A DNA stretch of 64,000 nt from Neostapfia colusana (GCA_030760725.1 JASWHV010000016.1:44527227-44591226), one strand, 5' to 3'. Positions 1-11,965 are shown, numbered from the stretch's first letter. Numbers and translations: made by a program. Notes: generated by a model from the letters alone, not told the origin.

Positions 1-1641
1 CCCCGGGCAACGCCTATGATGGAGCCCTCAAGAATAATATTCCGCTGCTAGTTATTTATTTGTGATGAACTTATTATTGTCCATCGAGACATTTGTTATG
101 TAAGACTTATTTATATTCGACACCTGGCTTGTAATAAATGATGCTTCACTATTTGTCATCACATGTATGAGAAAATGATCCTGGCATACATGTGATATTC
201 ACTTGGTTGTTCTTCGGAAAAACCGTGTGTGACACCCTAACCACTGACCAGCAGCAACAAGAGAAGCCCCAGTTTGCATTAAGCCTTTTATAAAGTTTTT
301 ACTTTGTTTACATACGTAGTGTGAAGTGTGTATGTGCATTAGGTGTATGATGGATGAATACCAACTGCATAACCAGAATTTTCCCCAAGAGTGAGGGTAG
401 GGTCTAGGGCCTCGAATAGACATGCTATGCTTAATGATTCATAGGACTTCGGTACAAGTCAAGTAGTTGGAATCTACTCGCGAGTTAGGTTTGGGACACA
501 CGGGTTTGGTTCGTGTGATGTGAGATCACTTTAGTAATGAAAATGAGACTGGGCAGGGGATAGGGCGCAGCAAGAGGAAGTCTTATGTGCACAACCCTGT
601 CTGTGTTGATTGAGGACCGATCCGTTTGCGGCCCTGCTGAACAAGTATTGAACGTACCGAAGGCATATCGGATATATGGGCCCCGATAAACCGATGTAGC
701 CAAAACCTCCGGGTGTCGAGGCATAGCACACCGATTTATAGGTGTAGGTCGAGGGCAGCAAGGTGGAAATCTGCTAACGTGCATCGAGAGATGCTCCGTG
801 TAGGGAACCTCCTGTCCGTTTCGGTGCGACCGGTTCGACGTTTGGGCTGTTTGGTGAAAGGTTGTCCCATACGACATCGAGTGTGCGTGCTGTGCAGCTC
901 CACGGGTGGGCATACATGACGTGCTCTTTGGGTTTCCTTGCAGGTGTATATCGAGTCGATTCGCCATCCCTCGCGGTGACGAGTATCGCTTGTCCACTGC
1001 GTCGTAACGTAGATAATTTATGGAATGTTATGATTCAATATTGCTGTTATGATATAATTGTATTGCTACATGTGTGCCACCAAATATTGCTTACTAAATT
1101 TCAGATTCCTGAACTGTTAACTTGTGGCTAAAAGATGAACTAAGGATGAACTTGTAGGCGTGTCCATTTGATGCACTGTTACTATCCTATGTTCATTGTA
1201 CACCTCATGTAGAGTTTCATGCCTAGGTGAGTCGGTTAAGTCTTGTTGAGCCATCGTGCTCACGGTTGCTTCTTAAGTGTATTTCAGGTGAGGAGCCACC
1301 CACGGACTCGGGTTACGAGTCCACCGGCGAGGGTTACCCTCCGTCGGGGACCACGGCTAAGTGGGAGCTGTACACGCCGCGCTGAGCTGAGACGTGCAGC
1401 TAGTGATGGTTGCCCTAGGGCTGGGCATCCGATATTTGCTAGATAGGCGGGCGTGAGTTGTATAATTTAGACTTCCACTGTGTAATATAAACAATAGTTT
1501 GTAACTGAAGTTTGTACCTGTTTTGTACAGTTCAGTTGGTTTTCCATGTAATATATTGTGTCCTTATGACGTGTGCTGTCGGTTGTCGCATCGTGCGTCA
1601 TCACCCTCTGCGATCCTGGATGAGCGGATCCTGGTCCGCCA
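1..1641 (+). repeat. 3' part of a giant gypsy LTR, truncated by the window edge
   Basis: This stretch is colinear with the last third of the plus-strand LTRs at 22380-27842 and 47650-49092. Shared landmarks are the segment beginning near 240 (cagcagcaa, then gtttgcattaagc), the TGAGC-N6-GCTCA repeat at 1247-1262, an acceptor-like AG at 1286-1287 followed by a short acidic ORF, and a GC-rich end resembling other LTR ends. No primer binding site follows it, so it may be a solo LTR or the 3' LTR of an element lying to the left. Its exact right end (1639-1642) is inferred from alignment by eye. No gene is seen here. Confidence 0.7.
1290..1385 (+). other. Short acidic ORF inside LTR, 31 codons
   Basis: Reading from just after the AG at 1286-1287, an open frame encodes an acidic peptide with two Y-E/G-Y stretches and a WELYTP-like ending, then TGA. 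Similarly placed frames with E/Y-rich starts and a W/L-E-x-x-x-P type ending occur at 23557-23640 (minus), 27528-27669, 48776-48919 and 51129-51230. The function is unknown. It could be a leader exon, an upstream ORF, or chance conservation of nucleotide sequence. Confidence 0.4.
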
Positions 1642-2327
1642 CAGAAGTTATAAAGTATAGTACGGTGGCGATGCGTCGTAAGACATATGACGGTACTACA
1701 TTGCCTCACAAAAGAAAATCCTAACCGGATTATACCGGCATATCCGTATCATAGGTTGAACTAAAATGGTAACTCGCAAATGTGTGCTACTCGTACTACG
1801 GTTTCATGGTTAAACATGTATAAATGACACACAATCATCAGGTTCGGCTGCACACCGAACCCGGTCCCAATACAGTTCATACAACCGTCCGTCATTACTT
1901 ACACGGTTGTTCTCAATCCAACCACGCCTAGAGCTACGGGTTCATGTTACTAACCACATGACAGGGTCTCCCATACTTGCCCGTAGCACGCCAGGTAAGG
2001 GCATTGCTCAAATACCCTAAACGACATGAAGAGTCGTAGAGGATACCCAAGCTGGCCGGGTTACCTGCCACCCGTGAGTCTCCACCCTTTATCTTGTGCG
2101 CACTGGTGGACAGCGCTTACATGCACCCCCAAAGACATGAAAAGTCCCGAGATGCATGATGTTCTGACATAGACAAATAAGTTAGGTTGCCACCTTCATA
2201 ATAGGCTAATATAGTAGTCCTTTATGTGGGCCTAATACCGTATTCTATTCTCACCGTATCCTAAGTTTTTGTCGTAATACAATCCTTATTCCGTGCGCTA
2301 TTACCAATGCGGCTCTGATACCACGCT
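1642..2327 (-). repeat. 5' leader of old minus-strand gypsy element E, truncated
   Basis: The reverse complement is colinear with the leaders of plus-strand elements B (37780-38220) and D (51600-52080), including the landmark around the 20-nt gcgctgtccac region and the gcaggtaacccggcc region. The remainder of element E (gag-pol) is absent, cut off by the LTR that ends near 1641. No ORF of note is present. Confidence 0.7.
2311..2323 (-). other. Primer binding site of element E (tRNA-iMet type)
   Basis: The minus strand reads TGGTATCAGAGCC, the usual plant initiator-Met tRNA primer site. It lies four bases from the inferred LTR boundary at 2328, as in element A. Confidence 0.85.
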
Positions 2328-2704
2328 TACAGGGCCCGACCTGATCACGGGGTGGTGCCGCTCGCCCGGCAATCGCATTGGGTGGTGCCGTGATACGCAG
2401 CACCCAACAGCACAACTATAAGGAAACATGTATTACATAAATCAAAAGCAGAAGCTTAAAAATGTTCTTTGTAAATAATTTACATCAAATAGCTACAACA
2501 TAAGACTAGTTTTGCTCACGTTTAATATCTACTAAGCACTCGAGAAGATGTCCAGCCCGCGAACTCTTCTCGCTAGCAACACGAAGTCATACAGAAGCGG
2601 CCGGGTTCTCCATGTATAAACCGACTCAGAAGTCTCCGAGTCTCACCGGACAACCTTCACATAAGCATTAAAATTAACCGGCAAAACAACTCATATAGCA
2701 AGCG

Positions 2705-2720
2705 TGAGCACATAGGCTCA
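2705..2720. other. TGAGC-N6-GCTCA inverted repeat in LTR
   Basis: Perfect 5-bp arms with a 6-base loop, at the same LTR position as the copies at 1247, 5850, 15899, 23670 and 27486. Confidence 0.6.
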
Positions 2721-4845
2721 GCAAGTCTGACCCATCTCACCTAAACATGTAACTCTACATGCTAGAACTGCAATGTGTAATAGGAAAGTAAGTTGCAAAG
2801 GACACGCCTATTTAGTTGGCTCTTACTTTCAAGTTTTTAGCAGCAAGTGTGTGGAGAACCTCGTGCTAAGTCACATAAGAGAGCCGCAATCAAACAAGAA
2901 ACGCATTTCTCTCATGTGCTTTGTCCAAGGTTAAAAAGTACTTGAATTAGCTCTAAACTACAACAATTCATTAACAACCAAAGCAAAGCCTTCAAACAGC
3001 AATATTTTAGCATGGAACTAGCCTGTTCTTTCTACGTCACAGTACAGTGAACAAGTGGTACTCACTGACCGTGAGGGACGGCGATTATAATCAATTTACA
3101 CCTGCAGGGTTACCCGAATAACCCGTCACGTATGTCCGTACTCAATGTTGCCTACAGCAACCATCACGGACGTCGTACACAACCACCTTTCATCCATCAG
3201 CCAGATGTTGAACTAGTCCTATCGTCCCGAGCAAGAGGTCTCTGCGCACGCATCCGCAGTGCCGCTAGCTTATTTACACGTCAAGCTCTCAACCTACCCT
3301 CTAGACGACAAGCAATGCCTCAACACCCAGCTACCCAAATTACATCGGTTTCCCGGTTCCCATATATCCGGTAGGTCTTCGGTACTGTTCTAGCTTGTTC
3401 AACAGGCCAACGCACGACTCGGTCCTCAATCAACACAAACGGAGCTATGGCACCCAGGCCCCAACGTCCTGCTGCCCTTACTCTCCGCTCGGTCTTATTT
3501 TTCTTGCCATGTGTTCCATTTGCTATCTCTAACCGAGTGGTGTGCCTCTAGCCTATTCTCACGAGCAGTTCCAGCTACTCGACTTGTACGGAATCCTACA
3601 CAATCTTAGCATTGCAGTAGCTAATTGAGGTTTAAAAACCTAAGCCCAAACCCACGGGTTTCTTGGCTATGCATTTCGGTTTTCAAACAAGACTCTAATG
3701 TATGAGTAAAGTGGATACTCAATGTATGTTCTCAAAACAACAAAGTTTATAAAAAGGCTAATGCAAACTGGAGCTTGCCTGTTTTGCAGGGAAGTCATAT
3801 ACAATACAATTTAGTGATCTTCTATCCCTTGATCCTTCTAAATTTCCTCAACTGTTCCTCACGTCAAGGGATGACTGTCGAAGTCCGTCGTCGTGAGCTA
3901 TCGACATGTATATGCATAAGTTGTTATAATACAATTTATAGAATTAAAGACTCGAACTTCTCCACACAGAGGCTGTGTGGAGGTGCTAGGATGACGTTGT
4001 TGCCTCTGTTGTGCAAAGAATTCAAGGAAACTAACATCTGCCTTAGGGGTTTAATTACCTCCCTAGCTAAGTTCCTAATGAACACATAAGTTGAGGTAAC
4101 ATGATTTGGATATAACTACAGATTCTGATCTCCAATGACTTCGAAATTTTTACAGGATGTCATACACTACACAGAGAGTTATCTTGCCAAATTGCAGCTA
4201 ATGTGTATGGAAATTGTGTCTCCCGTAATTCCCCCACTATTCCCTATGTTTTTCTCACATACATAAGATTGGAGAACAAGGACAGGAAGATCCAAGGCTC
4301 AACTTGAGCTGAAAAATTTGCATGTGAGTTACTGGTCACATGAAAAGATTCTGGACCAAAATTTAGCACTTTTCACTGAGTTGTTTGTTCAGATCAATTC
4401 CTTAAGAAATTAACCCACAAGTAATTAATTCTGAAGTAATTCCTATGTTCATGCAAACTTAGTTAACTAAAATTTCAATTATAGTTCATAGAGCACGCAT
4501 GAATTTTTCTAGGATTTTTAGAGCTAAGAATTGCCCAGAACAGATCCAATGCCTCTGAAATTTTTACTGGACTTCAAGTATCTTTGGAAAAATGTCCTGC
4601 CGAATATTGGGGATTTTACAAATAACAAAACTCCTGGAATAAATCACACAGTATTTTCCTTAAATGAATTAATGAGCCAAATCCAGGGATTTTCATAAAT
4701 ATTTGGCTGCACCCATGGATAGTACTCTCTTAAGTAAATTCAACAAAATTTATTTGACAATTTTTGGACACTCCTACATAAAGTTGTGGCTCTTCAAAGA
4801 TTAAACTGAATTCTGGAAATTCTAGAAATGTTTAAACAACTTACA

Positions 4846-4856
4846 GTGGGTCCCAC
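4846..4856. promoter_or_regulatory. TCP-type palindrome GTGGGTCCCAC in LTR
   Basis: Matches the class I TCP transcription factor consensus GTGGGNCCCAC, just inside the GC-rich island and 9 bp from a GTTTAAAC palindrome (4830-4837). The same pair recurs in the other LTRs. Binding is inferred from the motif only. Confidence 0.5.
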
Positions 4857-5849
4857 ACCCAAGACCTTCTTCTACCTCAGCCAAACAGAGTCGGGCGGCG
4901 GCGCGCGGCGGCGTGCGCTTGCGAGGGTCACCGGAACGGCTACCTCCCAGCCCAAAACATGCCGCCTGCCCCGATATCGACACACTGAACCCATCTAGAT
5001 TGTCACCGGCGGCCGGCAATGCCAGGAAAGGGGTGCGTGACGGCGGCAGCGGCCGCTAGGGTTCCGGCATGGTCGGAAACCTTCTACACCGCATAAAAAC
5101 GGTCGGGGATTGCTCAGAGAGCACCGTGGTAGCTTGAGGGTGCCGAAAATGGACTCCAAACACCGTGAAAAGGCCAGCAACACCGAGCTCCACAGTGATC
5201 CGAGGCACTTTTTTCATGGCGGCAAGAAAAACAGCCAGAACTCGGTTGATCCTAGATGTTTTCGCCCGGTTCTTCTTCGAGGACGGCCGCTAGGACGTGA
5301 GGAAGGTCCTTGCAAGCTTGCTCGGTCATTAGTTATCCAAGTAAATTGAATTTCGGGAAAAACCGAGCCCTACCCGCATGCACTAGGTTTCAGGAACCTT
5401 GGAAATTAACCAAACTCGGTCGATCATTTGCTATAAGGATTGCAGCTACATGATCTAGGGAGTATGGCGCACCTGTCTTGTGCAGTGAGTTGGGGGAGAG
5501 GGTGGCCGTGTATGGGGAACCCCTTCCGGGATCCACACTCAAGGATACACATTGGGTGGTGCCGTGCGATGTGGCACCCAACAGCATACACGAAAAAAAC
5601 TCTTTTATTTATCAACATAGGGTCATTTACAAAATAATGTACCACGAGGGTACACGCAGAAGAATATACATAACTCCTACTCTCGGTCCTAACTATGCAA
5701 AAGAGAAGACGTCCAGCCCGCGGACGCTTCTTACTAGCTTCCACAAAGATGAGTGCAGTGGCAGAGTTTCCTGTGAGTCTCTGATGGCTCACCGAACAAC
5801 CATATTCATAGAAAATTTTATGACCTGCAAAATACTAATAATGCAACCG

Positions 5850-5865
5850 TGAGCATGATGGCTCA
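5850..5865. other. TGAGC-N6-GCTCA inverted repeat in LTR
   Basis: Perfect arms with a 6-base loop. On the minus strand it precedes an acceptor-like TTTTGCAG by a few tens of bases. Confidence 0.6.
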
Positions 5866-7919
5866 GCAAGAATTAACCGACACTCCTAAACATGAAACTC
5901 TACATGCAGGGATTAATAACATAGGAAAAGTATGATGCAATAAAGACACGCCTACATGTTAATCCTTATTTTCAGTTTAATAGCAGCAGATTATTATGCC
6001 TTAGGCAGCCCTCACATCGGAAGTCCACAATCAAACAAGAAACGCTTTCCTCCGATGTGGTGATGCCTCAAGTGGAATATAAACTTTGTGAGCTCTACAA
6101 ATATAGCATAAATGGATGGCAATACAATGAATTTAAGAACTTCACAACAGCAATGATTCATCTCAATTCATCTAGAAGTACTTACTACGTCATAACTCAG
6201 AGAACAAGTGGTACTCATATAACCGCGAGGGACGGTGATTCGAATCAGGACACACCCGGAACACACGACACATACACCTCCTCAAACGACTCCCACAGGA
6301 GCTCTTTCTTACGTTGTATGCAGCAACCTTTCACCCGTCACTCCAATGCCGAACTAGTTCTGTCGACCCATCAGAAGGTCTACTACCCGGAACACGTCGA
6401 AGTTGCTCCGTTAGCGGGTTTACACCTCTGAAACCAACCCCCAAAGGACGGCCGTATAAGTTTCAACATGAGAGTACCCGAGTTACAATGGTTTCCTGGA
6501 CTCCATAATTCCAGTATGCATCCGGTACTGTTCAAACTTGCTCAGCAGGGCGGCATACATATCGGTACTTAACCACAACAAACTGAGCTACAGCAACAAA
6601 GGCCCAACGTCCTGCTGCTCCTACTCTCTGTCCGGTCTCATTTTCCAATCCAGTTATTTCCACTGTCTAGAACCATACCCCGCAGAACCAAAATCCTAAC
6701 CTCGCGAGTAGCTTCCAACTATCCGACTTGTACCAGATCCTATACAACTTAAGCCTAGCAGAAAACTACACGAAGTTAACCTGTTCTACCCTTTAACTAC
6801 AAGGGTTTGTGGTTCATGCATTTGGAGAATCAATCACCTTGACCTAATGCACAATACATACTAGACCAATAAAAGTGATACAAAGTAAAATATAACTAAA
6901 AAACTGTTAAATGCAAACCGGGGCTTGCCTTAAGTTGCTGCAGGCTTATTTATACTTAAAGTTAGTAGATTGTCGACGGTTAAAGCCTCAACTTTCAGCT
7001 TCGAGTCGAGTTCCTCGTCGAACTACTTCGTTGTGTTTCCTATCGATATGAATATGAACAGGTTTAATACGATTAAATGAATTATAAAACAAATGTGTTT
7101 TATAAAGTAAGATTGGTTTAGACCAACTCTAAAGTGAGAGATGAGCTCTGTTGTGGACAGAAACAGAGAAGAACTTTAGGTGGGCAGTGGATGTTTGTGG
7201 GAGTAAAATTCAAAGAGTTATATCTAATGGACATAAGAAAGGTAGTGGAAATAACCAGCAGAAAAATGGAGAAGATTATCTCAACTTGCTCTGAAATTTT
7301 TACAGAGGTCCATATTCATACAGAGGTATGGCTTGCAAAATTCAGACAGAGTTGATGTAAGATGTGGCCTAAAGAATTTTCATAGCTATTTGACTTCTCT
7401 GAATTCCTATGGCAATTATATTGTCTTTTCATGCTCCATTTTTTTCAGAAACTTGGGAGTCTCATGAGTCCATAGGACTTGGTTTCACCATTTTTGGATC
7501 TTCCTACACAGAGATATGGATTTTCCAAACTTGGGTAAAAGTCTGAAAATGTCTCTGTTCATTTTTCCCTTTTTTCAGAGACATAAAGGATTGACACTAC
7601 ATTTGGCCAAGCAAATGAAGTCCAATGCCTCTGAAAATTTTTCTGGAGTTCAATAATTTTTGGAAGAATTTCCTGCCCTAATTTGGGAAATTTCCAATAA
7701 ACAAAACTCCTGTAATAATTCCTACAATATTTTCCTTCTATGAACTAATGAGCCAAATCCTGGGATTTTCATAAACATTGGACTGCATCCCTGGATAGTA
7801 CTCTTTGATAGAAATCCAACAAAATTTATTTTAAAATTTTGGGACATTCCTACACAAAGTTATGGCTCTCTAAAGTTTGAACTGAGTTGGGGAAAATCTG
7901 GAAATGTTTAAACCCGACA

Positions 7920-7930
7920 GTGGGTCCCAC
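7920..7930. promoter_or_regulatory. TCP-type palindrome GTGGGTCCCAC in LTR
   Basis: A perfect 11-bp palindrome at the edge of the GC island, 6 bp from GTTTAAAC at 7906-7913. It is identical in the partner LTR at 17941-17951. Confidence 0.5.
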
Positions 7931-9253
7931 TCGCCAGACTCATCTTCAACCTCATGCCAGACAGGGCCAGTGGCGGTTCTCTCCGGCGAGGGTCGCCGGA
8001 AGGCCCTTCCCGGCCATCTACCGGCCCCATACTGTCCGCCTGGGGGTTTTGAGGGATGGGAAACCTGATGGTGGGGTCAAATCAGGCCGGTGGTGACTGG
8101 AATGGCGCCCCCCACGGCAGCAGCGGCAGCCATGACTCCGGCAACCTCTAGCTCACACAAAAATGGCTCAAACAACTTGTTTTTTCTTTCTACAGCACCG
8201 TGGTGGAACCCAAAGCCTTATCATGCGCTCAAATCATCTCAAAAATGGCTGCAAACAAGAGTTCATTGGCGACCTTGGGCCAAAACCGGTGGCGGCTCAA
8301 AATTCTCGAAGAACAGCACCAAATCTTGATGATTTTTGATGGTTTTTGATCCTAGAGGAGCGTGGGAAAGTCTAGAACATGTTCGTAGCTCGGCACAAGC
8401 TTTGGTTGAGTGATTACTACGAATTTGGAAGTTTGTGTGGCTCGGTTCTAGGCATACCGAAGCAAAGAACGGGGAAATTCTCCACCGGCGATGCATGAGA
8501 AGAGGAACGGTTTGCACGGTCGGTTTGCACACCTGAGGGCGCTCCTTTTTCATGTAGAACATAGGGCACGATGAAGCTCGTGTCGCCCTGGCGCCGGTGA
8601 ACAGAGAGAGTCGGGTGTGGGACTTTCTTCGGCTGTGCGAGGGCTGAACTGTGAAGAGCAAGGGCGATGTTTCACGTGGGCAGTAGCATGAGATTGCTTC
8701 ACGACGTTTCCCCCGGTGTTCTCAGCCACAGACCAGGAGGTGGCAACGGCCGACGTCGGTTGGCGCCGAGTTGCGGGAGGTGGCGCGCGGTGAATACCCG
8801 ACTGAGTCGGTTTGCAATTTGTGAGACTAACCGGTGGGGTCCACAGACACAACTCTTCCTCTCTCTGTGCTTTAGGATTCCCACACGGATTTTATCAAAA
8901 AATTCTCAAAATTGGAGGGTAGACCAAAAGGAATATGAGAAACACAATGGTGCACTCAAATTAAAATTTTGGTGAAGTTGGAATTTGAAACTGAGATTTA
9001 AATTCAAATTTGAATTTTCTCCCGTTTTAATTTCAACAATTAAGAAATCCTTTTCCATTTGGACTGAACATTTGCAGGGCTATTATTGGATGCATGGTGA
9101 ACCGATTTGTGGAGCTAGATCTCCCAGTTTGGAAATTTTTGCAAGTTCACATTAGCATTTGGAGCTCACACGTTTGTATTCAAAAGTTTAAAGTCCCTCT
9201 CATTTTCTCGGTGTGATTTGAAGCTCGACTTGCTAGAATATTGAGGTTTCACA

Positions 9254-9267
9254 TCCCCCCCCCTTAA
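9254..9267 (-). other. Polypurine tract of element A
   Basis: The minus strand reads TTTTAAGGGGGGGGGA directly before the 3' LTR. Element B has the same arrangement (TTTTAAGGGGGGGGAGGA at 44906-44922). Confidence 0.85.
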
Positions 9268-9309
9268 AAAGAATCTCGTCCCGAGATTCCAAGAGAAGAG
9301 ATAAAGCGG

Positions 9310-9425
9310 TAGGGAAGGACTTACCGTATATGAGTGGACAGCAAGTCCGGATAGTTCGAACAGAGGTATTCTTCACTCTCCCATGTCGCCTCCTCCGCGG
9401 TGTGATTGCTCCATAACACCTTATA
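9310..9425 (-). pseudogene. Chromodomain remnant of element A integrase
   Basis: On the minus strand one frame reads KVLWSNHTAEEATWESEEYL and continues to a YPDL-type ending. This fits the chromodomain pattern W-x-x-H-x-x-x-E-A-T-W-E...L...YP at the end of chromovirus integrases, where it is thought to guide integration into heterochromatin by binding methylated histone H3. It sits at the extreme C-terminus of pol, about 50 bp before the polypurine tract. It lies in a different frame from the upstream integrase pieces, so it is not translated with them. Only one isolated open stretch remains. Confidence 0.8.
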
Positions 9426-9515
9426 AAATTCAAGCGTTCAATTCCTGGTCAACCGAGACTTCTCATCAATAATCCGGATTGGATGCTCGGTATAGGAGAG
9501 ATCCGGTTGCAATGT

Positions 9516-10700
9516 CTAGAGATATTTATTGCGGACAGCAGTGGTATTCTTGAGACATTTCCGAAGCTGAGAGACGTGAAATATATCATGCACCCCAGCG
9601 AGATTCGTCGGTAGCTTAAGCCGGTAAGCTACGGTCCACATTTCTCTATGATAGCAAATGGGCCCCATAAACCGGGGAGAGGTCTTTCCTTTTACACCGA
9701 ATCGGTGAACTCCCTTCATTGGAGATACGCGAAGATATACGTACTCTCCGACGCTGAAGTTCAGTGGTTGATGTCGCTGGTCTGCATAACACTTCTGTTG
9801 AGATTGAGCAGCCTTTAAATTTACTTGTATGACCCGAACTCATTCTTTGGCGTCATTGACAAGGTCAATCCCGAATGTCACTCTTTCACCGGATTCACAC
9901 CAATTCAATGGCGTGCGACATCTCCATCTGTAGAGAGCCTCATATGGTGCCATCTTGATACTCGTTTGACAGCTGTTGTTGTACGAGAATTCGGCCAACG
10001 GTAGATAAGCATCCCAATTCTTACCATTGTGGATGGCACACACTCTCAACATATCTTCCAAGACTTGATTCACCCTCTTGGTTTGTCCATCGGCTTGAGG
10101 GTGATATGCGGAGCTTCTAAGCAATTTGGTTTCCAATGATGCGTGCAGCTGTTCCTAGAAACGAGAAATGAACAGTGCACCATGATCTGAAACTATGTTT
10201 CTTGGAACTCCATGCTGGCATAAGATCCATTCAATGTATAACTCCACATATTTATTGGCGTTGAATCCCACATTTACCGGTACGAAGTGTGCGGACTTGG
10301 TTAATCGGTCAACAATTACCCTAACCGAATCATGGTTCCGAGATGTGAGCGGTAACCCGACAATGAAATCCATACTCACATCTTCCCACTTCCATGCCGG
10401 AATATGGTGGGGCTGCAGCAAACCAGGTTTCTTCATGTGATCTTCTTTCACCCTTCGACATGTATCGCACTCGGATACATATATAGCTATTTCCCGCTTC
10501 ATCCGTGTCCACCAAAATTTGTTTCTTAAATCTTGGTACAACTTGTTACTGCCTGGATGAATGGAAAATTTTGATAATTGAGCTTTGTCTAATATCTTCT
10601 TACGAATACGGTTCTTGAACCATAGCGTACCATTCTCATCTTTCCAGAAGCACTTAGCTTCTCCTTTGTCTATTCTCTTCCGGATATGGGCCATGCCCTT
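9516..10700 (-). pseudogene. Element A integrase, broken
   Basis: Integrase inserts the cDNA into chromosomes. The N-terminal HHCC zinc-binding region is recognisable (histidines near IHPGSNK, then CDTC) in the 10155-10694 frame, followed by the catalytic core. The first Asp is in VSMDFIVGLP and the second in IVSDHG. The glutamate site lies in 9840-10136, where the usual QTERVN reads QTKRVN, so the catalytic Glu appears to be Lys. A stop separates 10155 from 10136. The C-terminal part (9516-9719) has the FHVSQLRKCL signature typical of gypsy integrases. The split frames and the E-to-K change mean it is inactive. Confidence 0.88.
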
Positions 10701-10800
10701 ATCTTTATTTTTGCACCACTACAATTTCATCACGAATTGTAGGAATGAGGGCAAGGTTAAACAATGACCCATAGGGAACCAAGCGCAGGCTCGGTTCTTC

Positions 10801-11556
10801 TTATTCCATTGCAGCCATGGTTAGATTATGCACATGTGAATTCCGACTAAGTGCGTCGGCTGCCACATTCATTTTTCCAGGATGGTAATGAATCTCTAGA
10901 TCATAATCCTTGATTAACTCTAACCATCTTTGCTGCCTCATATTTAATTCCTTTTGTGTGAAGATATACTTTAAACTCTTGTGGTCAGTGTAGAGGTGGA
11001 CTAAATTTCCAAGTAAATAGTGCCTCCACAATTTTAGAGCAAGGAACACAGCAGCTAGCTCGAGATCATGTGTCGCATAATTCTGCTCATGACTCTGAAG
11101 CTGTTTGGATCCATATGTGACCACTCGCCCTCCTTGCATAAGCACGCAGCCAAGGCCGATGCCGGATGCATCGCAATACACATCAAAAGCTTTAGTCGTA
11201 TTGTGCTGCGCCAACACGGGGGCTGTTGTGAGGTGCTTTACCAATGCTTTGAATGCCTCCTCACATGCTTCACTCCACACATATTTGTTGCCTTTCTTTA
11301 AAAGTTCCGTCATCGGTTTATAGACCTTGGGAAAATTCGGAATGAATCTCCGGTAGTATCCTGCTAAACCGAGAAAACTACGGACTTCGTGGACTGGTTT
11401 TTGTGAACTCCAATTCAGCACTTGGACGATCTTGCTCGGATCAACCGCAATGCCCTCTGCAGAAATATTATGCCCAAGAAATGGCACTTGGTTGATCCAG
11501 AACTCACACTTGCTGAATTTTGCATACAGTTTGTTATCCCGTAGGCGTTGGGGCAC
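10801..11556 (-). pseudogene. Element A reverse transcriptase C-terminus and RNase H
   Basis: This 251-residue frame holds the end of the RT domain (KLYAKFSKCEFW, FLGH, GYYRRFIPNF) and then RNase H. RNase H motifs are DVYCDASGIGLGCVLMQ with the first acidic residue, ELAAVFLALKLW with the Glu, and YTDHKSL with the next Asp; the domain ends near DALSRN. It degrades RNA in the RNA-DNA hybrid during reverse transcription. The frame closes with a stop at 10801, just before the integrase remnants. It is colinear with the intact equivalent in element B. Confidence 0.9.
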
Positions 11557-11589
11557 ACTATGCAGATGTTGCGTGTTCTTCTTCCAACT

Positions 11590-11965
11590 TAGAATATACC
11601 AATATATCGTCGATGAAGACCACGACGAACTTGTCTAGCTCCGGTATGAAGACTGAATTCATCAATTACATAAAATGACCTGGAGCATTAGTGAGTTCGA
11701 ATGACATGATGAGATACTCATATAACCCGTATCTCGCCGAGAATGTCGTCTTGGGTATGTCTTCCGCCCGTATTTTTATCTGGTGATATCCTGAACGAGT
11801 GTCCATATTTGAGAAAACCTTAGCACCCACTAGTTGATCGAAAAGCATATCGATACGTGGTAGTGGATACTTGTTCTTGATCGTCACAGCATTGAGCAGA
11901 CGATAGTCCACACATAACCTCAGAGTCTCATCCTTTTTCTTGACGAATAGCGCGGAGCATCATCA
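11590..11965 (-). pseudogene. Element A reverse transcriptase core, with stop codon
   Basis: The minus strand encodes the RT fingers and palm: KKDETLRLCVDYR, NAVTIKNKYPLPRID, SGYHQIKI and YGLYEYLIMSF. A TAA at 11666-11668 then interrupts the frame just after HFM. The catalytic FIDD box is intact at 11606-11617 beyond the stop. The segment is also out of frame with the protease/RT N-terminus at 11963-12862, which implies a frameshift near 11955. Synthesis of active enzyme from this copy is not possible without several repairs. Confidence 0.9.

Larger units (their letters stand above)
2328..5510 (-). repeat. LTR of element E, first segment
   Basis: A minus-strand LTR that starts next to the primer site at 2311-2323; the expected TG has become TA. 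It runs colinear with element A's LTRs through the TGAGC-N6-GCTCA repeat (2705-2720), a middle AT-rich part, the GTTTAAAC plus GTGGGTCCCAC pair (4830-4856) and a GC-rich island. It is interrupted at 5510 by element A and resumes at 19222. The uninterrupted form of the breakpoint is preserved at 50394-50398. There is no gene in this stretch. Confidence 0.75.
5511..9253 (-). repeat. 3' LTR of element A
   Basis: About 3.74 kb; pairs with 15544-19221. In plus-strand view it begins TATGGGGAAC (partner TGTGGGGAAC) and ends in TTTCACA, next to the polypurine tract. It contains a GC-rich island at about 7920-8850 preceded by GTTTAAAC (7906-7913) and GTGGGTCCCAC (7920-7930), and a TGAGC-N6-GCTCA repeat at 5850-5865. 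The ORFs in the island have no recognisable domain. Confidence 0.9.
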
